Assembly: GCA_001687465.1 (NCBI GenBank)
Contig: LVLI01000311.1
Coordinates: forward strand, 1 to 16,816
Direction: 5' to 3'
Length of the DNA: 16,816 nt
Source of the DNA: Halocafeteria seosinensis
Taxonomy: Eukaryota > Sar > Bigyra > Bicosoecida
Numbering within the stretch: the stretch's first letter is position 1; every line of letters begins with the position of its first letter. The notes below the pieces were generated by a model that saw only the letters and a list, made by a program, of their open reading frames with translations, made no database searches and was not told the DNA's origin. The position numbers were made by a program, and so were the translations under genes. Shown one piece after another: positions 9,002 to 16,816 of this stretch.

Positions 9002-9025
9002 GGTCGCAAGTTGCAACTTGCGACC
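9002..9025. promoter_or_regulatory. Perfect 24-bp palindrome, possible regulator site
   Basis: The half-site GGTCGCAAGTTG is followed at once by its exact reverse complement. A further arm TGCGACC lies at about 8988-8994, 7 bases before the palindrome, and could pair with the left half instead. The site sits 162 bp upstream of the JmjC start and 422 bp upstream of the E2 start. Binding by a dimeric transcription factor is inference. Confidence 0.6.
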
Positions 9026-9283
9026 GGCTACATTATTTCATACACTACACAAAAACTTGGGTGGCCAGCGCTGAACACAGCATGATACTGTCTCTGTCAA
9101 CACGCTTCCCATGCTTATATGTGTATAGAGCAAGGGTGTGTAAGGAAAGATTAAACGGGAAAAATGACCACAATTCCCACGTTGAAGTTCCACGACACGT
9201 CAATTATTTCTTCTACTTCTATTCGGTTTACTTCAACTTCAACCTCCGTCTGGCGCAGCAGCGCTCTGTCAGTGGCCGAAAAG

Positions 9284-9351
9284 AAGAATTCTTGTTGGAA
9301 ACGCATCACCGGGGTCGGGACAAAAAGAATTCTGCTGTCGAAACGCATCAT
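9284..9351. repeat. Short direct duplication upstream of the E2 gene
   Basis: AAGAATTCT(T/G)xTG then GAAACGCATCA occurs at 9284-9309 and again at 9325-9351, 41 bp apart. It lies in the presumed 5' untranslated or promoter part of the E2 gene. Confidence 0.65.
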
Positions 9352-9406
9352 CAGCACGGAGGGAGAGGGCCGCGTTTCTTTTCGCGCAGTTCTGTCTGGT
9401 GTAATT

Positions 9407-9429
9407 CATACATACATACATACATACAT
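9407..9429. repeat. CATA microsatellite in E2 5' leader
   Basis: Nearly six CATA units end 17 bases before the E2 start codon, so they are probably part of the mRNA leader. They contain no ATG. Confidence 0.8.
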
Positions 9430-9446
9430 TGGGGTGAACGAGAACG

Positions 9447-10572
9447 ATGGCAAGTGCTTCTCTTTCACGTATCAAGGGGGATATACGCGATATGCAGATG
9501 AATCGGGACCCCCGTTTCCAGGCTAAGCCACTGCCGGACGATCTCTACCATTGGCATTTCACGATTCGTGGCCCACCGGATACCCCTTTCGAAGGAGGAA
9601 TTTACCACGGGCGCATTGTGCTGCCGTCCGAATACCCTTTTAAGCCCCCTAACATATATTTCTTGACCGAAAACGGACGGTTCGAGATCAACACCAAGAT
9701 CTGTTTGTCCATATCGGCACACCACCCGGAATCATGGCAGCCAGCATGGGGTATCCGGCTCATATTGGAGGCTCTGATTAGCTTGTTACCAACGCCAGCC
9801 GAGGGCGCGATCGGGGGAATCGATACCCCCGATCGAGACAGGAAAATATTAGCCCAAAGGGTGAGTGGACTGTGTAATAGTTTATTTTGACATAATCATT
9901 TAGTTTGGCACACCTTGTATCGTACAGTCTAGGAATTATAAATGCCCCCAATGTGGGTATATCAAAGACCTCTTGCTCGAGGAAACCGAGGAATCGAAAG
10001 CAGGGTCTTCGGAAGAAGTCAAGAAGCAATTGAGCTCCGTTCAAGTAGCTTCTCAAGCGTCACCGCAAAGCGAAGAAAGCAAAGGGGATGAACCTGGCCA
10101 TAAACAGACTGAAAACACTTCAGGAACGGTATCCGCTTCGGTGACGAGTGCCACGGAGGAGAGTGACCAACGGCGCTTTACGACTGCTGCTACAGGTACA
10201 GGTGCGGCTAGTGGTGCTGGTGTCGTATCTAGCTCTGGGACGTCGAGAGGAAGTGAGGATGGTGGGGTTGTCCCTAGTGCATTCAAAACCCAGGATCAGG
10301 AGACGGTTGGTGCAGCTGAAAGCTCTCCGGCTTCCGCGAGGCAGCAGCCGGGAAGGACCACCACCCCTCAAGAAGCCGATAGTCCCACCGCAACGGAGAA
10401 CAGGGTCACTAACACCAATGCAGCACCGCGTCCACAACAGCAACAGGTTCAGCAAGTACAGAATAGGGTCACTCAGAAGTACGACTCCATTGACTCGGTG
10501 TTAACAATGCTTATAAGGATTTTAGCAATATTCCTGATCGTAAGCTTTCTGAAAGACCACTTCCTCAATTGA
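9447..10572 (+). CDS. UBE2J/UBC6-type ER membrane ubiquitin-conjugating enzyme E2
   Basis: Two exons, 9447-9860 and 9928-10572, are joined across a 67-nt phase-0 intron (gtgagt...gtacag) to give 352 residues. Residues 1-137 are the UBC fold: RGPPDTPFEGGIY, YPFKPPNIYFLTENGRFE, catalytic Cys86 in KICLSIS, and HHPESWQPAWGIR. The GRFE sequence in place of the usual HPN motif, followed by CLSIS and HHPExWQPxW, is diagnostic of the UBE2J (non-canonical E2) family. After the intron a CPQCG motif (144-148) matches the conserved Cys-x2-Cys region of animal UBE2J1. A long Ser/Thr/Gln/Glu-rich linker follows, then a C-terminal tail anchor (about 329-346, VLTMLIRILAIFLIVSFL). The family works at the ER membrane in ER-associated degradation with membrane E3 ligases. 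It converges with the kinesin gene. Confidence 0.95.
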
Positions 10573-10777
10573 ATGAATGCAAGGCTTGAAAATGGTCAAT
10601 AATGGTTTACAAAAAAGCATGATAGATTGGTGAAGGCCAGAGTGTATCTTATCACTTTCATGTATTTTTGGTTTAGCCAAGAGCATCGTTCCAGAATTGA
10701 TAGGGCACATCATGCCGCACATGTAAACGCGGGCGAACTCTCAGTGGCACAGCCAGACAGAATATGTATGTTGACTT
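10573..10777. other. Convergent 3' spacer
   Basis: 205 bp between the stop codons of the E2 gene (plus) and the kinesin gene (minus) must hold both polyadenylation regions. An AATAATGG at 10600 is the nearest thing to a signal for the E2 transcript. No gene is visible. Confidence 0.5.
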
Positions 10778-13700
10778 TCACTCTCCTCCTGAAACCGTGC
10801 GAGATCGCAATTGTTCCTCTTGACTACTGAGTTTCACAAGTAGTTGCATTTCGCGGTGTTTTAGTTCCTCAATGCGTTCTCGAAGTTGATTACCTTCTTC
10901 ACCGTCTCGAAGCTGCATCAAAGACGCGAATGATGAGGTCTTGAACGGTGAGTCCGGTTTGTCGTGTTTATCTGAAGCCAGAGGATGCGATAATGAATTA
11001 GGATGAGCATAGGGATCAGCGCTTGCCACCGATTCCGCAGAATCCTGAGCGCTACTATAGCCTTCAGAACTTGTTACAGTCGGATGTGCATATGCGTCTA
11101 CTGGAACGGAGCCTCGGCTAGCTATGCGCCTTCTAGCGATGCCTTTACTACTACGCGAGTGTTGCCGCGAACGCCTCCTTGCTGTTTCGCCATCATGGTC
11201 AGTAACTTCTCGTCTTCGCCGGCTATGCTTGGGTGTATCATCCTTGTCTCCCTGGGACAAGGACGTTTTGGGAAGGCGGTTGATGTAGGAGTCCTCCGTG
11301 GTATTTGCTGTGCGTGAACTACCTACAGTTGAGACACTATGCCTTCTACGCCTAGCTTCAGTCGTCCGGGACCCACCTGCGATACCATTCGCAGAAGCCC
11401 CCGCTGCTCGCAACGATGTTTTCCTGGTGGCCGAAGTGGAATGGCGGTTGTCGCTATACAGCGAACCAGTTACACCAGTTGTACTGTTTCTCCGTCTTTT
11501 ATCTTTCTTCGCATCGCTAGTTGCACTTTCATGGGAGGGATCTACATCTTTGAACCGGACGCCAACTTCCGCGCCGTCTTTAGAGCTGGGGATGTGCTCG
11601 GCTTGCTTCCTCTTACCAACACCCTCATCAGTGCGAACAGATGGATCGCTATCGCCCCCGTTATTGTCCCCGTAGGGCTCATTCTCCTTTCGCTGGATGC
11701 TGTTATTGGATATATCTTTGAAACTATCGCGTTGGGGGAGAGTTTGACTGGGGCCGTTAGTCGGGGATCTGAATTCCGACCTGCGTGCACTAACAGGGGG
11801 CAAAGTCTGTCTTCTCGGTGTCTTTGACCCAGTCGGGGTACCGCGTGGGCTCCATATGCCCTCAGCAACAGAGGCTCCCCCCGGAAGCGAGCGTCGCTTT
11901 TTCGCTTGGGATTTAGGACCATAAAGTAGTTCTTTGTGAGATACTGTTGAGCCTCTTCGACCTTGGGGCAGCGGTATTGGGGTGCTGGATATGGAATTTG
12001 TCCGCTTACTCCTTTGCTTGTCCTGATATTCATCAGCACGCTTGCATGATTGTGGAAGATCTTGAACGAAATCCGGAGAGGGTGACTGGACTGCCGGTGA
12101 CTGCACATTGTTCGTCTCAATACTCAGTGAAGGCTTTCTGGATCCCCTTACTGGGTGATTAGTGTTTTCACCATCCAGTTCGACGTATTGGCGTGCAGGG
12201 GCTTCATTGTCGTGATTGTCAGCAGATTCCGATTCTTTATCAGCAAACTTTACAAGTTGCCGATATCCAGGAGGTATAGGACTGTCGGCCGGTGTATCTT
12301 GGCCGCGCTGGGAATCCTTATCACTGTGCACTGAGCGATCGCTCTGGCTTTCCCTCACTTGCTGTCTCAGTTTCTCGTTTTCCAGATACAATTCCCGGAT
12401 TTGCCTCTGCAAAGTGGTGACAATTTCAGTCCAGGAATTTGATTCCGTAATCGTTGGGTGATTTCGAATCCTGCACGCTCTCGATGCATAATTCAGTGTG
12501 TTCATCGTCTCATCCACATACGCGTCACTGGGCGTAACGCACGCTATCATGATAGTATAACAATTTCCCCCCAAGCTATCCATCAACAGTTTTGTCAAAA
12601 CGCTATCCCGGTAGGGCACTACTATCTGTCCAACATCCTTCTCTTTGGTGGTCGCAGGCAAACTGCTTGTTGAATTTTGTCGATGCACGCGTTTCGGCTT
12701 TTCGCTCAATGCAGATATCACGTTTCCCAGAGCAAATAGCGACCTGTTTATGTTCGTTGTCTCCTTTAGTCCCTCGCCGGTGGATTGAGTACTCTTCAGG
12801 CGTTCACTACCAGCAAGATCTACAAATACTATTTTACTAGTTTTTGAAGTCTTAACAACTTTCCTGTCTTGCTTTTCAATTTCGCTCGTCCAGGTTACAT
12901 AAACCGTGAAAATTGAATGGGAACGGGAAGATTGCATATTCAATTGGTGATTCCTAACCCTCCGCACCCGCGACCCTTCGGTCAGGACGTCGAGAACGTC
13001 CTGAGCGTGTTTGCATGGAACGTTGCTCAGATTCTCCACAAAATAGTGTCCTTTTATACTTTTGAGGTTTCCTGTACTTTTCCTTCTTCCACTGTCTAGC
13101 GTCTCCCATTTTATTGGCAGAGGGGCAGAACTCTGGCTTAATAAGTCGTATACCTGTTCATTGTATATTTCACAATACGTCGCGCTCACATGCCAACTGG
13201 ATTCCGGTTCTTGTTCACAAAGTTGGAAAAGAAACTGAAGGCTTCGTGGTACCAATCCATGTGAACCGGATCCATCTTTAAAATCAGAATAGCGCAGTGA
13301 TCCATCTTCACCGACAGTAGTGTACGTCTTCCCGCTTCCTGTTTGTCCGTAGGCAATGACAGAGGCGGAAAAACCTCTAGACACGCTTCGAATTAGTTCT
13401 TTTACACCGCACTCCTCAAAAAATTGCTCTGGAATGAAATGGGAACCAAAACAAATTGATTACGCCGGCAGCCCATCTGATCCTGCGCATTCCACATACC
13501 TTGATCAGTGTCTCGGGTGGCACAGTAGGAGAACCCATAGTGTTTTTCCGGGGGATCTTCATTTTTGCCGACAACTTCTTCGGGAAAGAAGAGCTGCAGT
13601 AAAAGCGTACGTATTTAAAAGTTAAGTCACAGTGCAAACCATCATAATCACAAAGCCAGCGGCCAGTTACCTTGAGATGCTTTCGATCCTCCGTCACGGA

Positions 13701-14087
13701 TATGCTATTGCTTTGACCCTTTTCAATTTCGTGGACGTGAAGGGGTCGAGGACGAACAACAACTCGAACATTTTCCGAATCGTCAGAAGAGTTGTTTCCT
13801 TTCTCTGATGAAGGCGTGCCGGGTATAGGAGATGACTTCGTCACCGCTGGGCTTGCCAGATGTTGGGGCGAATGAGACGGTGAGGGCGTTCCCGACGACT
13901 TCGGTGGCAGTTTCGAATTCGCAATCGCGTCCCCATGGGTGAACGACCGCATTCTTCGCATCGTGCTCTTCGAATATTTTGGCTCCATCTTCACTCCCAT
14001 TGAGGTCGTGGCGTCCGAGAACCCAGGCGAAGGAGGAGATCCTCCCGGTTCCGGGGTTTTCGATCCACTTTGTCGCAGATGCTGCAT
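10778..14087 (-). CDS. Kinesin motor protein, KIF12-like, with long disordered tail
   Basis: Three exons: 13671-14087, 13500-13593 and 10778-13428. Introns of 77 nt (gtaact...ctgcag, branch-like CTTAAC) and 71 nt (gtatgt...ttccag) give 1053 residues. The start is the first Met after an in-frame TAG. Residues 1-105 are Ser/Pro-rich. The motor spans about 106-495: VRVVVRPRP, P-loop GQTGSGKT (198-205), CEIYNEQVYDLL, switch I NMQSSRSH (334-341), switch II DLAGSE (374-379), and VPYRDSVLTKLL. The pattern CGVKELI ahead of the P-loop, and PLPIKW followed by YFVENL, resembles KIF12. An insertion of about 20 residues rich in Ser, Lys and Thr (about 415-437) precedes VPYRDS. A short neck coiled coil (505-530) is followed by about 480 residues rich in Ser, Arg and Asp. 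A terminal coiled coil lies near 1019-1048. It should be a microtubule plus-end motor since the motor is N-terminal. The cargo is unknown. Confidence 0.93.
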
Positions 14088-14528
14088 CGTCCCTTCCCTG
14101 TACTCCTATCAATTTGAAGCTACCACCATTGTATCAGAATGGGGTCAACATGGATGATTAAGGCAGCATGCAGTCGGCTGCGGATGTCGCAAGCATGTCC
14201 CACGTTCTATATCACGTTTTCTCCCATATTCCCCTCCCAGATCACCCAACAGAGCAAGGGGTGTATAAACTAGATGCTAGATCCTCTGTTACCCACTGAA
14301 AAATTGACCGGCAAAGAGGCGAAAAACGCACGAACAAGCACTCTATAGCGATGTATAGGTGCGACGTCAAGTTGTTAACCCTCAGAAACCAGTGAATCCT
14401 CCTTTCCGATCCAATCCAAAGGCCATACAAGCACATGAACACTTGCATCAATGACAATACTTCCACATGGGCGTCTGTGATGGGGAACGCATGCCTTGCA
14501 TGCAGTGGAAAAGGGGATCAATGTGTAT
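14088..14528. promoter_or_regulatory. Divergent spacer between kinesin and unknown gene
   Basis: About 440 bp lie between the kinesin start and the first likely Met of the plus-strand gene, so both promoters should be here. The few open frames overlap each other and have no recognisable content. I see no clear TATA box or palindrome. Confidence 0.4.
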
Positions 14529-15339
14529 ATGGGGCGGTGGCTCCCGCCCCAGGCACGGGTAGCTTCGGGGATGTTCCCCGACTATCTCCGCACCATACTC
14601 CCAGGGGCCGGGCCATCGTCCGGTCAAGCCAACGGCACTGCACCAGACATTAGACTGCATGGAATCGTGCTGTTTACCGTTGGTGCAGCCGAATGGATGG
14701 TCAGAATGCAGTGTTTAGAACATGCAGAATCTGCGGTATTCGTTCTGGGAAAATGCTGCGAATGGGTTTGAAGAGCCGGTGCTTGCTCAGTGGGAAGCCG
14801 TCGCGAATTGCTTCAAGTGTGGAGAAGGGAGGGTGACACTACGCACATCAGTTTCGAGCTCTACAAAATTGGCGAATAGTATTATTCAACAGCTCCATGT
14901 AACACAGTCTACTGGTTGCGTATACTATGTCTCTGTACAATTTACATCACCTACGATTCTCATCATCTGGACCAAGGAAGCTGAATCCTTTGAAACCTTA
15001 TCTCGAGGGCAGTTTGTATACAAGATGGAGTTACAGAGGAACAATGATAATGGTATAGACCTCTATCATCTCCTCGTCACGTATTTTACTCAGTTGGTAC
15101 TCCACGATTTCTGCTACCGTCGCTGCAGGTCATTCGAGAGTTCCTACTTTTCCTCAGCTGCTTTACTCCTCGCATGCATCGCCAACTCATTCATTCTCTT
15201 CCTTAGCGGCGATCCTACTTTCTTGGAATACGAACATGGTCAAACAGTCATCCAGTGGCATCCACTACCGGTAGTTTCTAGGCACAACAACGCCTTGTTT
15301 GAGCACCATCAAGATCCTTGGAGCTTCCACCAAGGTTAA
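14529..15339 (+). CDS. Unknown protein, two-exon model, long open frame
   Basis: A frame from ATG 14529 (or 14571, MFPDYLRTILPGAG) runs to 14735. A gtattc...gctcag intron of 55 nt (14736-14790) would join it in phase to a 183-codon frame ending at 15339, for 251 or 237 residues. Spliced, it passes from VRMQCLEHAESA into WEAVANCFKCGEGRVTLRTS, which reads naturally. A hydrophobic stretch (FSSAALLLACIANSFILFLS) lies near the C-terminus and could be one membrane helix. The last 62 bases overlap, in antisense, the final exon of the Rab gene. The donor is weak and the intron short, so details may be wrong, or there may be more exons. The protein family is not recognised. Confidence 0.42.
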
Positions 15340-16335
15340 CAAGCCCAGGCGTAAATCGATCGATTTCAATTATTTTAAAAGCACACTCGTTCCCATTCCG
15401 AAACTGAAGTGGACCCTCGTGGGCTGTAACACGTTCAAGCGAAAGACGAACCCATGGTGAAGAGGTATGGCACTCATACTATCGATCGAACTCACCTATG
15501 GCCCTAAGCAACTCTTTCGTATTATGTCCCGTTTTTGCCGACGTTTCATAAAATATCATCCCTCTTTCCCTGGCGAACGCATACCCTTCCTGTGGGGAAC
15601 GTAAAATATCCGAATCGAGATTATCAACCCGATGCACAGGTGGCAAACTCCTTACCTCTTGTGAAACTTGTCTTCCACTACTGTTTGTGTCACACTTATT
15701 TCCTGCTATCGCAATGATACAAGCTGAGTGTGCTTGTTTCTTCACTTGGTCTAACCATCGAGGCACTGCGTCGAAGGACTTCCTACTCGTCACATCGTAG
15801 ACGATCAGTGCCGCTGAGGCACCTCTGTAATGAAGAGAAGACAAGCTTCGAAACCTCTCTGCAAGGAGAACAAGGTACATACAATCAAAATCACGCTCAC
15901 GCTTCTTATTGGGTATGCAATCCCATCTAGCACATTGGCAAAACCTACCTTCTCCCGCCGTATCCCACGCTCTCAGGTTCACTTTATCATGCCCTGTTCT
16001 AACTTCCAACGGTGTGAATTGGGCTGGACACAAGACCGCAGATCCAAAAAAGTGTCAGTGAGCCCTAGTATCCCCCTATAGCGTATCGTAATCAACCCAT
16101 ACCTTGTATAGTCGGTGCTGCTCGCGGTTGGAATCCTGCAATCAAGCGGCAAGTACAGTGCTACGTGCTGGACGTGAATACCCTATCCCAACAGTCTCGT
16201 ACCTTTATTGCTGAATCGGGCCATGATGGAAGTCTTACCGACACTGGTTTCGCCCACGAGAATCAGTTTGCCTTCTAACGACACACTATGAGTTGCTCCG
16301 GCTGCAGTCGTCGCATCCGCCGTTGTTTCCGTCAT
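15278..16335 (-). CDS. Rab family small GTPase, Rab5/Rab22-like
   Basis: Six exons: 16203-16335, 16103-16135, 15949-16023, 15656-15858, 15496-15589 and 15278-15423. Introns are 66-90 nt and phases all agree, giving 227 residues. The motifs are in order: P-loop GETSVGKT (28-35), switch I PTIQAQF (52-58), WDTAGE (75-80), YRGASAALIVYDVT (91-104), NKCD (134-137) and ETSAK (163-167). The end RRCCA supplies Cys225 and Cys226 for double geranylgeranylation. YRGASAA and the PTIxAxF switch resemble Rab5, Rab21 and Rab22, which act on early endosomes. Two departures stand out: Glu80 where Gln is catalytic in nearly all Rabs, and Gln55 where TIG is usual. The last exon is supported by its in-phase splice and its Cys-Cys end, but the residues between are unusual. 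The 3' end overlaps the plus-strand unknown gene. Confidence 0.9.
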
Positions 16336-16537
16336 TCCCTGGCATAGGTCCACCACACCACAAGCACAGACACAAACAAAAACCCCAAGTCTGATCTTTA
16401 TACTCTAACACAAAACTAATATTTTGTCTTAACATTATATTGAATGACGAGAAAACAGCTTCCGATGCTGGCCCCCAAGTGGAAGTTGAAGTTGGACTGC
16501 GGGCTAGGACTCCTTGGAGTTCTGATTCAATATCTAA

Positions 16538-16598
16538 TAAAACTTGCGGGATTCCTAAAAAAAAAAAAAACTTCGGGTTGTGTAAAACTTGCGGGATT
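16538..16598. repeat. 16-bp direct repeat flanking a 14-A tract
   Basis: TAAAACTTGCGGGATT occurs at 16538-16553 and 16583-16598. Between them lie 14 consecutive A residues (16557-16570) and a partial third copy AAACTTCGGG. It could be local tandem duplication or a remnant of poly(A)-mediated insertion. Confidence 0.65.
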
Positions 16599-16690
16599 TC
16601 CACAAAAAACGGAGGATTTCCGGTTGTTCGATGGTATTAATGAAATGCTGACCAACATTCGGGCTTTACTGGATCGTTGCACACACACAA

Positions 16691-16712
16691 ATGTGACAGA
16701 TAGCCCACCGGC
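16691..16712 (-). repeat. 22-bp dispersed motif, copy C
   Basis: Read on the minus strand this is GCCGGTGGGCTATCTGTCAC plus AT, then a short T run and a TG tract. That is the same order as in copy B at 2083-2127, about 14.6 kb away and inverted. Confidence 0.7.
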
Positions 16713-16816
16713 CGGGAAGTTGACCGCATCCTCTTAACGAGGAGCGGTATGCGCCCGTGTTAAGCAGCGACGGGCCCGCTGTTCCTGCAGCCTTGCTGAC
16801 ATGCGCCGTGAGGGAA

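Larger units (their letters stand above)
8841..9446. promoter_or_regulatory. Divergent intergenic region between JmjC and E2 genes
   Basis: These 606 bp separate the start codons of two genes that read away from each other, so they must hold both promoters. The region contains the 24-bp palindrome at 9002-9025, a short direct duplication at 9284-9351 and a CATA microsatellite just before the E2 start. An upstream ATG at 9164 opens a 120-codon frame that overlaps the E2 start out of frame. If transcribed it would act as an upstream ORF. I cannot see a convincing TATA box. Confidence 0.55.
16336..16816. other. Upstream flank of the Rab gene, repeat-bearing
   Basis: This should hold the Rab promoter. 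A plus-strand frame (16444-16737, 97 codons) is open but is built largely from the poly(A) and direct-repeat area and a microsatellite, so I do not call it a gene. An alternative ATG at 16345 lies just above the Rab start in another frame. Confidence 0.4.

Noticed and set aside
11542-12120. 192-codon minus-strand frame and several plus-strand frames inside the kinesin tail
   Set aside because: They overlap the kinesin coding sequence and have no motifs. The low-complexity tail leaves other frames open by chance.
13594-13620. A 17-nt intron (gtacgc...ctgcag) in the kinesin gene
   Set aside because: A 77-nt intron from 13670 (gtaact) to the same acceptor keeps phase, has a branch-like CTTAAC and matches the other introns in size.
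16444-16737. 97-codon plus-strand ORF as a gene
   Set aside because: It is composed of the poly(A) and direct-repeat area and a CA tract. The KLAGF repeats in it are just the DNA repeat translated.
1-16816. A single new multi-gene system or mobile element spanning the window
   Set aside because: The recognisable genes are separate housekeeping-type families on both strands, with independent promoters and no terminal repeats, integrase or transposase.

Overview
The window is nuclear DNA of a eukaryote. Four well supported genes are spliced, with GT..AG introns of 63 to 90 nt whose removal restores continuous proteins. All four are eukaryote-only families: a Rab GTPase, a kinesin, an ER-anchored ubiquitin-conjugating enzyme and a JmjC oxygenase. 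Small introns, branch-like motifs (CTTAAC, CACTAAC, TGCTAAT), roughly balanced base composition and short spacers suggest a compact protist, algal or early-diverging fungal genome. I cannot name the species.

Layout. From 1 to 6260 the sequence is poorly conserved. It holds a C2H2 zinc-finger gene on the minus strand whose coding sequence runs through three frames (90-1091), a tandem duplication (1501-1689), a CA/TG-rich repeat area (2058-2127), a 130-codon unknown ORF (2405-2797), about 1.6 kb with no convincing gene, and several orphan coding-like pieces (4409-6039). From 6266 to 8840 on the minus strand lies a seven-exon gene for a membrane-anchored TPR plus JmjC protein. It is divergent from a two-exon UBE2J/UBC6-type E2 gene (9447-10572, plus). 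The 606-bp spacer between them carries a perfect 24-bp palindrome.

The E2 gene converges on a three-exon KIF12-like kinesin gene (10778-14087, minus). Then come an unknown plus-strand gene (14529-15339) and a six-exon Rab5/Rab22-like GTPase gene (15278-16335, minus). The Rab has Glu where the catalytic switch II Gln is expected. A 22-bp motif occurs three times (1827, 2083, 16691), twice beside TG microsatellites, and is probably part of a dispersed repeat.

The genes do not form an operon or obvious pathway. E2 (ER protein degradation), the signal-anchored JmjC protein, Rab and kinesin all touch membrane traffic or the secretory system, but co-location here may be chance. I found no CRISPR array, rRNA or tRNA gene, or recognisable transposase.
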